Below, in pieces: positions 12,568 to 21,718 of a stretch of 64,000 nt of DNA; within the stretch, counting starts at the first letter, position 1, and each line of letters begins with the position of its first letter. A program made the translations under genes and the position numbers. A model generated the notes under the pieces. That model was given only the letters and a program-made list of their open reading frames with translations, was not told the origin of the DNA and did not search any database. The stretch lies in contig NZ_FOLT01000003.1 in NCBI RefSeq assembly GCF_900112455.1, forward strand, positions 1 through 64,000, written 5' to 3'. The DNA is from Alkalibacterium subtropicum (GTDB lineage Bacteria > Bacillota > Bacilli > Lactobacillales > Carnobacteriaceae_A).

Positions 12568-12615
12568 GTCAAAAGGTGGTCATAAGAACACGCTTCTAGT
12601 GACCACCTTTTGACG
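12568..12615 (-). terminator. Terminator of the alpha-galactosidase operon
   Basis: GTCAAAAGGTGGTCA and TGACCACCTTTTGAC form a near-perfect 15-bp stem just after the GH36 stop codon. It separates the msmEFG-aga transcript from gtfA. Confidence 0.85.
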
Positions 12616-12623
12616 TATATATT

Positions 12624-14855
12624 TTAATTGGTTATGACTTTAGAAAGTTTGATGATTTCACTTCTGAAATCGCCGAGCGGCATCGGTTCACCGTGACCAT
12701 CCACTGAAGCTAGAGGGTCTATATAGATCCCTTTATTCATCAGCTCATCACCGTAGTAATGCACATCTGAGTCATTTACCTGATACAGTGTTTCAGGATC
12801 CAGCCCTTTGAATTTCACTCGTTCAGATAAGGTATTGGCGCGGTCTAGGATTTTGTAATAGTACATTAAGGCTTCGTCCCGTTCTTTACTTACGATCATC
12901 CAGGATGTTCGGTCTTTTTCATCAAAGGGACTGTAAATGCGGTAGAATGTGCCATATTGTACCAATTTCCGGTGTTCTTTATAAAAACTAATTTGATCTT
13001 TGACTTCAGCTTTTTCTTCATCAGTCATCTGGGTGACATCGAGTTCATAGCCTAAGTTTCCAGCCATCGCTACATCGCCGCGCATTTTCAGAGACGTGAT
13101 GCGATTGACTTGATGATTGGGAACAGCTGAAACGTGTGACCCCATCGAACTGATCGGCATCGTCATGCTAGTTCCGGTCTGAATTTCAAGCCTGGAGACA
13201 GCATCCGTGTTATCTGAGGTCCATGTCTGTGGCATATAATGCAGCATACCCGGGTCGTATCTGCCCCCGCCGCCTGAACAGCTTTCCCAAAGGATAGCGG
13301 GGTAAGACGTGATCAAGTCTTCTAATACCTCATAAAGGCCCAGCATGAAGCGATGACTCACTTCTCCGTCTCTAATGGAACTGTCCTGCGAACCGATCTC
13401 GCTCATGTTTCGGTTGTAGTCCCATTTAATATAGTCGATCGGGACTTCATCTAAAATCTTTTTCATCTGATTCAGAACATGTCTGCGTGCGTCTTTTTGA
13501 CTGAAGTCAAGGACGAACTGATCTCTGCCGCGAGAAGGAGAGCTTGCTTTCGCCTTAAGTACCCACTCCGGATGTTCGCGGTAAAGGTCACTATCTTCAG
13601 ATATCATTTCCGGTTCAAACCATAGCCCGAACTTGAGCCCCTTGCTTTTGATTTTTTCCGCCAGTGCTTTCAAGCCGTTCGGCAGTTTTTCTTGATATAC
13701 AAACCAGTCACCTAAGGATGAAAAGTCATTATCTCTTTTACCGAACCAGCCGTCGTCTAAGACGAAAAGCTCGATGCCCAGCTTAGCTGCCTCATCAGCC
13801 ATACTTAAGATTTTCTTTTCTGTAAAGTCGAAGTACGTCCCTTCCCAGTTGTTGATCAGTACCGGACGCTCTCTATACTGGTGTTCACCACGGATCAGGT
13901 GATGCTGATAGAGTGAATGAAGATCTTGAGACATTTTATTCAGACCCTGGTCACTATATACCATGACAACTTCTGGTGTATGGAAGGACTCCCCCTGGTC
14001 AAGTCTCCATGAAAAATGCTCTGGACTGATCCCCATTTGAAGTCTGGTTTTTCGGTACTCATCGACTTCGACATTTGCCACGAATTCTCCGGAGTAAACG
14101 AAATGCATGCCATAGACGTCACCGCTATGTTCAGTGGTATACGGCTCAGTCAGTGCCATAAACGGCTGATACGTATGACTGGTCGTCCCTCTTTTAGAGT
14201 CCAGTTTATGAATGCCTCGTGAAATGCCATGTCTTTCGATTTCACGTTCTCTCCCCCAAGCTCCGGGAAGCTGAACTAAATCGAAATGCGCATGATCAAA
14301 ATCTACGGATGCACTTAATAGTTTTTCTATATCTATAGTTAGGTTGCTGTTATTGATTATTTCTGTTGACCGTGTGATCACAGGATAGTCTTTGAATATT
14401 GTATAAAAAAGATTTACCTCGATTTTTTTGGTCTGCTCGATGAGCGAGATTTTTAACGTTTCAGCTTCCCCATCTTTACTCACATATGTGTTTGGCAATC
14501 CATTTATCGCCGGCTTGCCTTTAATGATTTCATGAGAATCGTATACTAAATGAGTACTGAAAGACCCGTCTTCATAACGAAGATTCAAGGCTGATTCCCT
14601 GAAGTCACCGTTATTATCCCCCGGGAATTCCTGCGGCAGTGTCGTTAAAGAGAATTTTCTACCTTTGATGCTGTTCGGGTTAACACTGAAAGAACGATCA
14701 GCATAACGGTAGTCCGCTGCAGAATGGTTATCCGACACGGCTTTTCCCCAATAGTTGTGCGTGAGATACTTTCCTTCTGCCACTGAAAACTGGTAGCTTA
14801 TGAAGTCGTTCCTTAAATGGAAACTTTGGGTCTTTTCGTTATAAAAAATTTTCAT
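12624..14855 (-). CDS. aga: Alpha-galactosidase, GH36
   Basis: A 743-aa cytoplasmic GH36 alpha-galactosidase (raffinose/melibiose-cleaving), full length for the family. An N-terminal beta-supersandwich precedes the barrel. The nucleophile Asp lies in YIKWDYNRNMSE (near residue 477) and the acid/base Asp in TWTSDNTDAVSR (near 548); the glycine-rich ESCSGGGGRYD motif lies between them. It overlaps the MsmG-type permease gene by 1 nt (TAATG), so it is the fourth gene of an msmE-msmF-msmG-aga operon. It supplies galactose and sucrose or glucose from imported alpha-galactosides. Confidence 0.95.
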   Translation of the reverse strand: MKIFYNEKTQSFHLRNDFISYQFSVAEGKYLTHNYWGKAVSDNHSAADYRYADRSFSVNPNSIKGRKFSLTTLPQEFPGDNNGDFRESALNLRYEDGSFSTHLVYDSHEIIKGKPAINGLPNTYVSKDGEAETLKISLIEQTKKIEVNLFYTIFKDYPVITRSTEIINNSNLTIDIEKLLSASVDFDHAHFDLVQLPGAWGREREIERHGISRGIHKLDSKRGTTSHTYQPFMALTEPYTTEHSGDVYGMHFVYSGEFVANVEVDEYRKTRLQMGISPEHFSWRLDQGESFHTPEVVMVYSDQGLNKMSQDLHSLYQHHLIRGEHQYRERPVLINNWEGTYFDFTEKKILSMADEAAKLGIELFVLDDGWFGKRDNDFSSLGDWFVYQEKLPNGLKALAEKIKSKGLKFGLWFEPEMISEDSDLYREHPEWVLKAKASSPSRGRDQFVLDFSQKDARRHVLNQMKKILDEVPIDYIKWDYNRNMSEIGSQDSSIRDGEVSHRFMLGLYEVLEDLITSYPAILWESCSGGGGRYDPGMLHYMPQTWTSDNTDAVSRLEIQTGTSMTMPISSMGSHVSAVPNHQVNRITSLKMRGDVAMAGNLGYELDVTQMTDEEKAEVKDQISFYKEHRKLVQYGTFYRIYSPFDEKDRTSWMIVSKERDEALMYYYKILDRANTLSERVKFKGLDPETLYQVNDSDVHYYGDELMNKGIYIDPLASVDGHGEPMPLGDFRSEIIKLSKVITN

Positions 14856-15682
14856 TATTTCCCTCCTGTTGTTGCGATACCTTGAATAAAGCGTTTCTGG
14901 AAAATTACATATAAAATCACCATTGGGATGATCGCCAGCACTGAACCGGCCATCAATTCAGGATAATTTGTTGCATATTGCCCCTGCAAGCTTGCCAATC
15001 CAGCAGATAAAGTCATTTTGTTCTGAGACATATTAACGATCAGTGGCCACATCAAATCTTTATACGCAAAGAGTGCTGTAAATATTGCCAGAGAAACTAA
15101 ACCAGATTTAGCCAACGGTAGATAAATCCTATAAAATATTTGCCAGATATTTGCGCCGTCAATAGTCGCGGCTTCCATCAGCTCATCAGGTAGCTTCATG
15201 AAGAACTGGCGAAGTAAAAATGTACCAAAAGCCGAAACCAGACCTGGAATAACCAAAGCCGGTACTGTGTTCAGCAGTCCGAGATTTTGAACCAGTAAAT
15301 ACTGCGGTGTCAAAAAGATCTGTGGTGGAATCATCATTTGTGTCAGTACGATCATGAAAAAGACGTTTTTGCCGGGGAACTCTAACTTCGCTACGGCAAA
15401 AGTAGCCATGGCACTAAATAGGGTCGACGTCAATATCCTGAAGAATATCATAAGCCCAGTATTGATAAAGAAACTGATAAACGGCAGAGCATCCCAAACC
15501 GTTGAATAATTTTCCCACCTGAAACTATCTGGAAGTATCTGTGGAGGGATCATCGTCGATTCTGCTACTGTTTTTCCGGAAGTTAAAATCATCCAGACAA
15601 AGGGAAGGATCATGGCTACAGCGCCGATGATCAAAATCACATGGATAATCGTCTTCGTTTTAGTATTTAGCTTTTTATGCAT
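14855..15682 (-). CDS. msmG: Alpha-galactoside ABC permease MsmG
   Basis: A 275-aa MalG-type permease with six hydrophobic segments and the EAA loop LMEAATIDGANIWQIFY. It lies 12 nt after msmF and abuts aga. In Streptococcus mutans MsmEFGK imports raffinose, melibiose and isomaltosaccharides; the same gene order here supports that role. The ATPase subunit gene (msmK) is not in the window. Confidence 0.93.
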   Translation of the reverse strand: MHKKLNTKTKTIIHVILIIGAVAMILPFVWMILTSGKTVAESTMIPPQILPDSFRWENYSTVWDALPFISFFINTGLMIFFRILTSTLFSAMATFAVAKLEFPGKNVFFMIVLTQMMIPPQIFLTPQYLLVQNLGLLNTVPALVIPGLVSAFGTFLLRQFFMKLPDELMEAATIDGANIWQIFYRIYLPLAKSGLVSLAIFTALFAYKDLMWPLIVNMSQNKMTLSAGLASLQGQYATNYPELMAGSVLAIIPMVILYVIFQKRFIQGIATTGGK

Positions 15683-15694
15683 GTTTCGTTCCTC

Positions 15695-16630
15695 CTAATC
15701 ATAGTTGACCCATTTTTTCTGACCCAGAAGCTGAATAACTGTAATAATCATGATGATTAGAACTAGAACAATGATTATAGCTGATCCATAACCTTTATCA
15801 TTCAGTACGTACGATTCATGGAAAAACACATATACAAGTGACTGAACTGAAGAAAGAGATGGGTTTGTCACATCAAACATAACAAATATGACATCAAAAA
15901 CTTGTAAGGCAGAAATAATACTTGTGACTAATACAAAAAATAACTGAGGAGTCAAAAGTGGTAAGGTGATTTGAAAAAATTGTCTTAGTTTACTGGCCCC
16001 ATCCATAGTCGCTGCTTCATAATAATCTTTGGAAATCTCTTGCAGACCAGCCAGCAGTAAAATCATGTTATAACCCACACTAGACCAGACACCTACTATT
16101 ATTACTGCCCATAGTACAAGGCTAGGGTCTGATAACCACTGAATATCCGCATTGAATCCTAAGCTCTCTATCATCAAATTTATCAGACCGTATTGGGAGT
16201 TGAACAGCCATCTCCATACCATCGCAACGGCTGCTGGGGCAGCTATCATTGGCAGAAAATATAACGTTCGATATACACTCAATCCTTTAATTTTAGTATT
16301 TAGTAATACTGCTGCCAAAGTAGAAAGCACGACTGTAACGGGTACTTGTATTCCAGCGTAGAGTAACGTATTACTGAGAGACTGCCAAAAATCAGCGTCG
16401 TTGAACATTTTAATGTAATTTTCTAAACCAATGAAAGTCGATTGACCAAATGTACTGACGCTGTGAAAACTTAAATACACAGTCTGAATAACAGGGAAAA
16501 TATTTAACACCAGTAAACCTATAAGAGTGGGTGCTATCAATATCCATCCCCAAAACATCATATTTTTTTTCTTGTTTAGCTTAGCTTTTTTTGTCGTTAA
16601 AGTGTTTACTTGTGGGTTGTGAGCTTCCAT
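15695..16630 (-). CDS. msmF: Alpha-galactoside ABC permease MsmF
   Basis: A 311-aa MalF-type permease with a Lys-rich cytoplasmic N-terminus and six or more membrane segments. The EAA loop YYEAATMDGASKLRQFFQI is clear. It lies between msmE (82-nt gap with a hairpin) and msmG. It forms the other half of the importer channel. Confidence 0.93.
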   Translation of the reverse strand: MEAHNPQVNTLTTKKAKLNKKKNMMFWGWILIAPTLIGLLVLNIFPVIQTVYLSFHSVSTFGQSTFIGLENYIKMFNDADFWQSLSNTLLYAGIQVPVTVVLSTLAAVLLNTKIKGLSVYRTLYFLPMIAAPAAVAMVWRWLFNSQYGLINLMIESLGFNADIQWLSDPSLVLWAVIIVGVWSSVGYNMILLLAGLQEISKDYYEAATMDGASKLRQFFQITLPLLTPQLFFVLVTSIISALQVFDVIFVMFDVTNPSLSSVQSLVYVFFHESYVLNDKGYGSAIIIVLVLIIMIITVIQLLGQKKWVNYD

Positions 16631-16651
16631 AATTTACCTCCTATGTGAACA

Positions 16652-16678
16652 CGGGCCTGGACAAATGTCTCAGGCCCG
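16652..16678 (-). terminator. Intra-operon hairpin between msmE and msmF
   Basis: CGGGCCTG (16652-16659) pairs with CAGGCCCG (16671-16678), with no T-run after it. It is a GC-rich hairpin in the same position as the one in the lac importer operon, fitting differential stability of the binding-protein mRNA. Confidence 0.6.
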
Positions 16679-16713
16679 GAACAGTATAAGCTATTAACCA
16701 GTTGATTTTTAAA

Positions 16714-17982
16714 TTAATTTTCGCTTTCCAAAACTTCTTCGACACCCGTAATGATGGTTTCAGAGACTTCTTCAACCGTGGCCTCTCCTTCAAATACAGG
16801 AATGAGGGCTTGATTTTCTACATCTTCCCAGCGGGCTGTGTATTTGGAATACGGTTTGATCACTGCATATTCCATTTGATCTAGATAAGCCTGGATATTA
16901 AATTGTGGATAAGCTTCAAGGAATGATGTGTCTGTTCCACTCAGCGCAGGAATCGCGCTTCCGTATTCACCTTGAATGATCATAGCTTCTTCAGAAGATA
17001 AAAATTCTAAAAATTGACGTGCCTCTTCTGGATAGTCTGTAAATGCTGATATTGAATTAGCCAATCCATTATAAATCACAGCTTCTTCAGTGCCAGCTGG
17101 CATTGGAGCGACATCAACATTTTCATTGGTATATTCATTTTCAGCCAGTTGCGAAATCATCCATGAACCGAAGAACCCCATTGCTGCACGTCCAGATTGG
17201 AAAAATGATAAATTAGAGTTATCTGCAAATTGACCTACTGTAGGGGATACGCCATGCTCAACACTTAAGTCAGCATACCACTGAACAGCTTCTACAGTCT
17301 CATCTTCCCGAAATCCAGAGGTTGTTTTGTCTTCAGATATAACATAGCCTCCATTTTGGTGAATAAAGTTATGGTATCCTTCTTCTCTGTTTAGAGGTGC
17401 TAGAACACCGTACACATCGTTTTCTACGTCAGTAAGGATCTCTGCATTTTCCAGAAGATCATCCCACGTCCAGTCTTCATCCGGATAGTCTAACCCCGCT
17501 TCGTCGAATAGTGTTTTGTTATACCATAAACCAATATTCCCGTAGTCTTTTGGAACACCTAATAATTCATCGTTCTCCGTTGTATAAAGTTCGACTAGCT
17601 CTTCAGGAAAATCTGCCATATTTAGTGTCTCACTTTCGTCTGCCAAATCAGTGACGTCCATGAGTATTTGACCTTCCGAATAATTGGCAAATTCGTTGGA
17701 GTGCATCCAGAAGAGATCTGGTAAACTTTCTCCCTGTGCACCTGATTCGAGTTTGGTCCAGTACTGATCCCAAGGTGTCACTTCAACATTTACCTGAATA
17801 GTAGGATTCTCTTCTTCAAAAGCGTCCGCAATTGCATTCATGCCTTCTGCCTGGCCCTGATCCCATATACTATATGTGAGTGTAACATCTTCATTGGCAG
17901 AACTATCAGAACTACATCCTGTTAAAATAAGAGCGGTTCCCAAGCCGATTGTTAAAGATAATTTTTTCCAGTTACTTTTCAT
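16714..17982 (-). CDS. msmE: Alpha-galactoside-binding lipoprotein MsmE
   Basis: A 422-aa family-1 extracellular solute-binding lipoprotein. The signal peptide (KKLSLTIGLGTALILTGCSS) ends in the lipobox LTGC; the mature domain begins TLTYSIWDQGQAEG. The start follows AAAAGGGG. It is the first gene of the msmEFG-aga operon and lies behind a region with cre- and AGTAAA-type boxes. Ligand inferred from the GH36 gene and the AraC-type regulator of the locus. Confidence 0.92.
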   Translation of the reverse strand: MKSNWKKLSLTIGLGTALILTGCSSDSSANEDVTLTYSIWDQGQAEGMNAIADAFEEENPTIQVNVEVTPWDQYWTKLESGAQGESLPDLFWMHSNEFANYSEGQILMDVTDLADESETLNMADFPEELVELYTTENDELLGVPKDYGNIGLWYNKTLFDEAGLDYPDEDWTWDDLLENAEILTDVENDVYGVLAPLNREEGYHNFIHQNGGYVISEDKTTSGFREDETVEAVQWYADLSVEHGVSPTVGQFADNSNLSFFQSGRAAMGFFGSWMISQLAENEYTNENVDVAPMPAGTEEAVIYNGLANSISAFTDYPEEARQFLEFLSSEEAMIIQGEYGSAIPALSGTDTSFLEAYPQFNIQAYLDQMEYAVIKPYSKYTARWEDVENQALIPVFEGEATVEEVSETIITGVEEVLESEN

Positions 17983-18002
17983 GATTATTACCCCTTTTAT
18001 TT

Positions 18003-18052
18003 TCTTTTAGTAAAAAATCCACTTGTGTAAAGGCTTTGTAAACGTTTTACTA
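18003..18052 (-). promoter_or_regulatory. msmE control region with cre-like palindrome
   Basis: TTGTAAACGTTTTAC (18036-18050) is a near-palindrome close to the cre consensus. A TTTTAGTAAA element follows at 18005-18014. A perfect 14-bp palindrome AGTAAATGTTTACT (18126-18139) lies at the other end of this 156-bp gap, touching the msmR stop codon. These are plausible sites for CcpA or MsmR; assignment is inference. Confidence 0.5.
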
Positions 18053-18138
18053 TGATGTAATCTTATCAGAGAAATCTGAATAATAATAATCTTGAGAATA
18101 GCGAAAACATACCTTTTTTTAGTTTTAGTAAATGTTTA

Positions 18139-18987
18139 CTATCTGTCTTTATAATGTTCTCGCTTCTTTCTATACTCGCGAGGGGTCATTTTCATCTTGT
18201 TTTTAAAGATTCGTGTATAACTCAAAGGATTTATATAGCCAACACTTTCACTGATATCCTGGATCGATTCCTGCGTCGTGTCCAAGAGCTCTCTTCCTTT
18301 TTGGATCCTGTAATCGATCAGATAGTCATTCATGGTCCTGCCGGTCGTCCTTTTAAACACTTGAGAAAGATATGAGGCATTAAGAGCAAGTTCATCACTC
18401 ACTTGCTTTATCGAAAAATCTGTATCCTTGTAATTATCCTGAATCAGTTGAATAGCCTGGTTCGTGTAGGCGACGTCTTTGTTGATAATGTCAGGGCGTG
18501 TTTCGCTGTCATACAGTTCTTGTTCGATCGACAAATGAGCCAACAGTGAGTAAAAATAACTTTGCAAGGTGATCAGTGAAACATTATCCGTATTCGGGGT
18601 TTGGATTATTTTCTTCATAAGATTGATCGTTTCTTTCCTGTCGTGGGTTTTCCCTACCGGTGTCTGACGGGTGATCCCTACACTTTTAAGCAAAGATTCA
18701 ACCTTGCCTCCTTCAAAACCAATCCAGTAATACTTCCATGGATCCTGTTCATCCGCTTTATAGTAGTTGGTCTCATTAGGATAGATCATAAAAAACTGAC
18801 CGGCTTTTAGGTTGTATTTGACCTCCTTAGATATGAAGGTGCCCTCCCCTTCTTCAATGATATGGATGAGATAATATTCCCTGCGTGCAGGTCCATAGTG
18901 ATGCCCCGGTACGCATGACTCGTAACCTTTAGTCAAGTAATAAACATCTTCAAACAGGGAGTTCCTCTGGAAATAATCTTCTTTCAT
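18139..18987 (-). CDS. msmR: AraC-family regulator MsmR
   Basis: A 282-aa AraC/XylS regulator. An N-terminal cupin-type sugar-sensing domain (REYYLIHIIEEGEGTFI, about residues 35-55) precedes two C-terminal helix-turn-helix motifs (IKQVSDELALNASYLSQVFK and IQDISESVGYINPLSYTRIF). The start follows AGGAG. It is codirectional with and upstream of msmEFG-aga, as in the streptococcal msm operon, where MsmR activates the operon with melibiose or raffinose as inducer. Confidence 0.9.
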   Translation of the reverse strand: MKEDYFQRNSLFEDVYYLTKGYESCVPGHHYGPARREYYLIHIIEEGEGTFISKEVKYNLKAGQFFMIYPNETNYYKADEQDPWKYYWIGFEGGKVESLLKSVGITRQTPVGKTHDRKETINLMKKIIQTPNTDNVSLITLQSYFYSLLAHLSIEQELYDSETRPDIINKDVAYTNQAIQLIQDNYKDTDFSIKQVSDELALNASYLSQVFKRTTGRTMNDYLIDYRIQKGRELLDTTQESIQDISESVGYINPLSYTRIFKNKMKMTPREYRKKREHYKDR

Positions 18988-19052
18988 GATAATACTCCTC
19001 TCCTTATAGCTTTTCCTTTTGATTATACCTTAAGAGAACCTTTGCTTTTAGG

Positions 19053-19140
19053 TTAATTCAATTTTCTTAAATAATAAGTGCCATCAGCTTGACGCTCTAA
19101 TCGAATATCTAAAGAAGCAAAAGTCACATGATTTTCTGCT
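19053..19140 (-). pseudogene. C-terminal fragment of an unidentified protein
   Basis: Directly after the stop of the GH35 fragment, another reading frame runs for about 28 codons to a TAA at 19053-19055, ending ADGTYYLRKLN. It has coding character but no start. It reads as the last piece of a gene lost by deletion. Family not recognised. Confidence 0.4.
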
Positions 19141-19600
19141 TTATTTATAAGGCAGTTTGTCAGTAAATGCAAGTTCTTCCTTTACTTCTCCTTCTATTTC
19201 ATTGGCCAAGATCTGGTTGATTCTGTCTCCCAAGAGCCGTGCGGATACATAGTGTTTGTCCTGAGGTCCGATTTCCAAAAGTTACCAAGGTTGAAGCCAT
19301 TCTCAAATGCTGCTCCTTTGCCTGAGCCTGTCATCAGGTAGTCTCTTCCTCATTATCCTCGTCTTAAATACGTTCGATCGGTTTATCATTCTCAAAAACT
19401 TTTACTTTAAAATCCACATCGGCACTACAGCGTTGGACGACGATCTGAGTGAAGCGGTCCTCAAAAATCCCTTCTTCCCAATAGTCCATGCGAACCAGTT
19501 TATCTGTGATCACGGTAAAGCGGTACTTATCTCCCTGACTGATTGACTTATCGATGCTTTCTGCTTTCTTTATTAGAAACGGCTCCTTTTTCGAGAGCTA
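19141..19600 (-). pseudogene. Fused remnants of GH31 and GH35 glycosidases
   Basis: Two coding scars are joined. The upstream part (about 19345-19600) reads YRFTVITDKLVRMDYWEEG then FEDRFTQIVVQR, which matches the N-terminal domain of GH31 alpha-glucosidases/xylosidases. The downstream part (19141-about 19345) reads NGFNLGNFW, then after a 1-nt deletion IGPQDKHYV, and ends EVKEELAFTDKLPYK. This parallels the C-terminus of the intact GH35 gene at 283 (KVKDELAFTDKPPY). A deletion has evidently fused a GH31 start to a GH35 end, and the joint has since decayed. A 64-codon frame across the upstream part is not a credible gene. Confidence 0.75.
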
Positions 19601-19938
19601 TTTTCACTGAGTCAGTTTGCTTATCTTCATTATGACGAATGTTATGGCTACTATATAAGATAAGAAACAGGATCATTTTGTAATAAACTTCTGTTTTTTG
19701 CCTCATATGAAAAGAATCGTTATCACTAACGACTTTTTTCACATAGTGGTAAAATAGACTAAACGAGACGGGGCCTGCTGCTTTCCACGCTCATCATCCG
19801 GCGTGTGACTTTTTGCTGTATATGCAACTGTCCTTCTCAGGTTAGTTTATTCACATCCGTCATCAAGTGAGGTGTTTTTATGCGGAGAATCAAATAAGTC
19901 CATATCCAAACGCTCATGACACAGGAGGTAATCAAAAT

Positions 19939-21129
19939 ATGAAGAATTTCAGTGTAAACTCAAGAACAAGGCGGCTTTCTGTCATCATTTTATTCTTACT
20001 TTCACTTGTGACACTGGCCGGCACAGTATCTGCACGTCCCCATATGTTCAACCGTGAAGCCAGACAAATCCACCAGGAAAACGAGACACTTGACGGGCCG
20101 GGATTTTTTGCCGGGGATAATGTCCGGATCGATGGCGACATCAACGGCACAGCCTTCGCTTCCGGGGATAATGTCGAAGTGAATGGAGACATCAACGGTG
20201 CTCTTTTTGTCATCGGCGGATCCGTTCGCGTAAATGGTGAGGTAAACGGCAACATCTACGGGCTCGGCCAGACGATCCGGTTCAGCGGTCAAAATGAAGG
20301 CGAAGTCTTTTTAGCCGGTGAAAGAGTGACCATCGATCAGGCCGCTCAATCTGGTCGAGATGTATTTACAGCCGGTATGGATGTATTCATCGACGGCGAT
20401 GTGCCGCGTCATCTGTTTGCGGCAGGCGAGAACGTCGCCTTGAACAGCATGATCGGTGGCGACGCCAATGTCTCGGGTGAAGACATCACCTTGAGCGATT
20501 CGGTCTCGATAGAAGGAGACTTTTTCTACGAAAGCCCAAGCGAAGCAGAGATTGCTCAAAATGCGACGATCGCCGGCCAGACGGATTACTCTGAAAGAGA
20601 ACCCTGGAATACTATGCAGATGACGATCGGTCAGCGGGAAAGATGGCTGTTCAGAATCTTGTATGCGATATGGTACTTCCTGTCAGCTCTTGTCATCTGG
20701 CTGGTCATCCGTCTTCTGCGTCCTCACTACTGGACAGACAACACCCGCCCCATCGCCACCACGCCACTTAAAACGATGGGCTTCGGTTTACTGTCAGTTA
20801 TCGCCACACCGTTTGTGATCCTGTTCTTGATGATCACCATTATAGGGATCCCGATGGGTATCATCCTTGCTCTGCTCTACGGCATCGCCATTGCGTTCTC
20901 AAAAATCGTCGTGGCCACGTTTATCGGGTCATACATTTTTAAAGCGTCTGACCGGGAAAGTTTCGGCAAGGAATTCCTGATCGTTTTATCTGGTCTTCTG
21001 ATTTTAGACCTGCTGATCCTGATTCCATATGTCGGCTGGGTCGTCCGTTTATTCGTTGGGATAACCGGTGTCGGTGCCTTGGTTTTATTCAGACATGAAC
21101 CGACCGAAGCGAAACATGCAGAATATTGA
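19939..21129 (+). CDS. Polymer-forming (bactofilin-like) membrane protein
   Basis: A 396-aa protein. The start is set at 19939 because ACAGGAGG lies just upstream; an earlier in-frame ATG lacks such a site. Residues about 12-35 are a signal/anchor helix (VIILFLLSLVTLAGTVSA). Residues about 50-215 are a right-handed beta-helix of short repeats alternating G-D-N-V and D-G-D-I-N-G (for example IDGDINGTAFASGDNVEVNG), typical of bactofilins and polymer-forming cytoskeletal proteins. The C-terminal third has about four membrane helices. The layout suggests an extracytoplasmic scaffold carried by a membrane domain. It stands alone on the plus strand with a strong terminator. Confidence 0.8.
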   Translation: MKNFSVNSRTRRLSVIILFLLSLVTLAGTVSARPHMFNREARQIHQENETLDGPGFFAGDNVRIDGDINGTAFASGDNVEVNGDINGALFVIGGSVRVNGEVNGNIYGLGQTIRFSGQNEGEVFLAGERVTIDQAAQSGRDVFTAGMDVFIDGDVPRHLFAAGENVALNSMIGGDANVSGEDITLSDSVSIEGDFFYESPSEAEIAQNATIAGQTDYSEREPWNTMQMTIGQRERWLFRILYAIWYFLSALVIWLVIRLLRPHYWTDNTRPIATTPLKTMGFGLLSVIATPFVILFLMITIIGIPMGIILALLYGIAIAFSKIVVATFIGSYIFKASDRESFGKEFLIVLSGLLILDLLILIPYVGWVVRLFVGITGVGALVLFRHEPTEAKHAEY

Positions 21130-21148
21130 TGAAACAGTATTGACGTAA

Positions 21149-21196
21149 AACAGGCGGCACAGTCGAAAGATATGACTGCGCCGCCTGTTTTTGTGT
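21149..21196 (+). terminator. Terminator of the bactofilin-like gene
   Basis: AACAGGCGGCACAGTC and GACTGCGCCGCCTGTT form a 16-bp stem with one mismatch followed by TTTTTGTG, about 20 nt after the stop codon. Confidence 0.9.
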
Positions 21197-21284
21197 TCTA
21201 TAAATTCTCTGCATGTCGACCAATCTGGCCCAGCCAGATTGTACATAATAAAGCAGCAACTGTAAACAGGTTGTGTGACGTGCA

Positions 21285-21580
21285 GTTCAGCGATTGCTTT
21301 ATGAGCTGAACGCCACATTTCTGGCTGGAGGTGCAGTTTAGAAGATCAACATCCTTCTGAACGGCATATATCGAAAAAATATTTAAGTTCAGTGATCCAG
21401 TACGCCACCGAACTACACGATTCATCGATTTCATTTAGTTCAGGATTTTGAAACACGTCTGAACTTCACGATGTGCACCCCTTCTGCTGCCCCAAAAGAA
21501 GTTCAGATGCTTTGCGGGGTGCTGAACTCGCTTCAGCACATTCCTTCCTGCCCTTCAGTCTATAATTTTTATCCTGAACT
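21285..21580. repeat. Array A2: 51-bp-period GTTCAG/CTGAAC repeat
   Basis: GTTCAG-type arms start at 21285, 21336, 21387, 21438, 21501 and 21553. Inverted CTGAAC-type arms start at 21306, 21357, 21408, 21459, 21522 and 21574. The first four units are spaced exactly 51 bp; the step to the fifth is 63, then 52. Arms within a unit are 21 bp apart and the next unit follows 30 bp on. A separate hairpin CAATCTGG/CCAGATTG precedes it (21221-21242). The array fills the gap between the bactofilin-like gene and the downstream end of the Wadjet operon. No gene is credible in it. Confidence 0.75.
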
Positions 21581-21616
21581 TTGTGAGAATCTTCAAGTGC
21601 CCGATCATATCAGCAT

Positions 21617-21718
21617 CCCCCCAGTAATGACGATCTGGCACGGCCAGATTATACGATCCTGACAACATACGAAAAAGTGGCATCAGCGAGCTTGCACTCG
21701 CCGGTGCCACTTCTTTAA
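21617..21718. repeat. Direct repeat copy 1 with jetD terminator
   Basis: About 100 bp nearly identical, without gaps, to 30448-30549 (about 8 mismatches by eye). It holds a hairpin ATCTGGCACGGCCAGAT and then a second stem, AAGTGGCATCAGCGAG with CTCGCCGGTGCCACTT, followed by TTTTTC on the minus strand; the latter ends the Wadjet transcript. Its right edge includes the jetD stop codon. The two copies bracket the whole Wadjet operon in direct orientation. Confidence 0.85.

Noticed and set aside
19307-19546. 79-codon plus-strand gene
   Set aside because: Antisense shadow of the GH31/GH35 remnants.
19548-19742. 64-codon minus-strand gene
   Set aside because: Overlaps the GH31 remnant in another frame, lacks a ribosome site and has no protein-like character.
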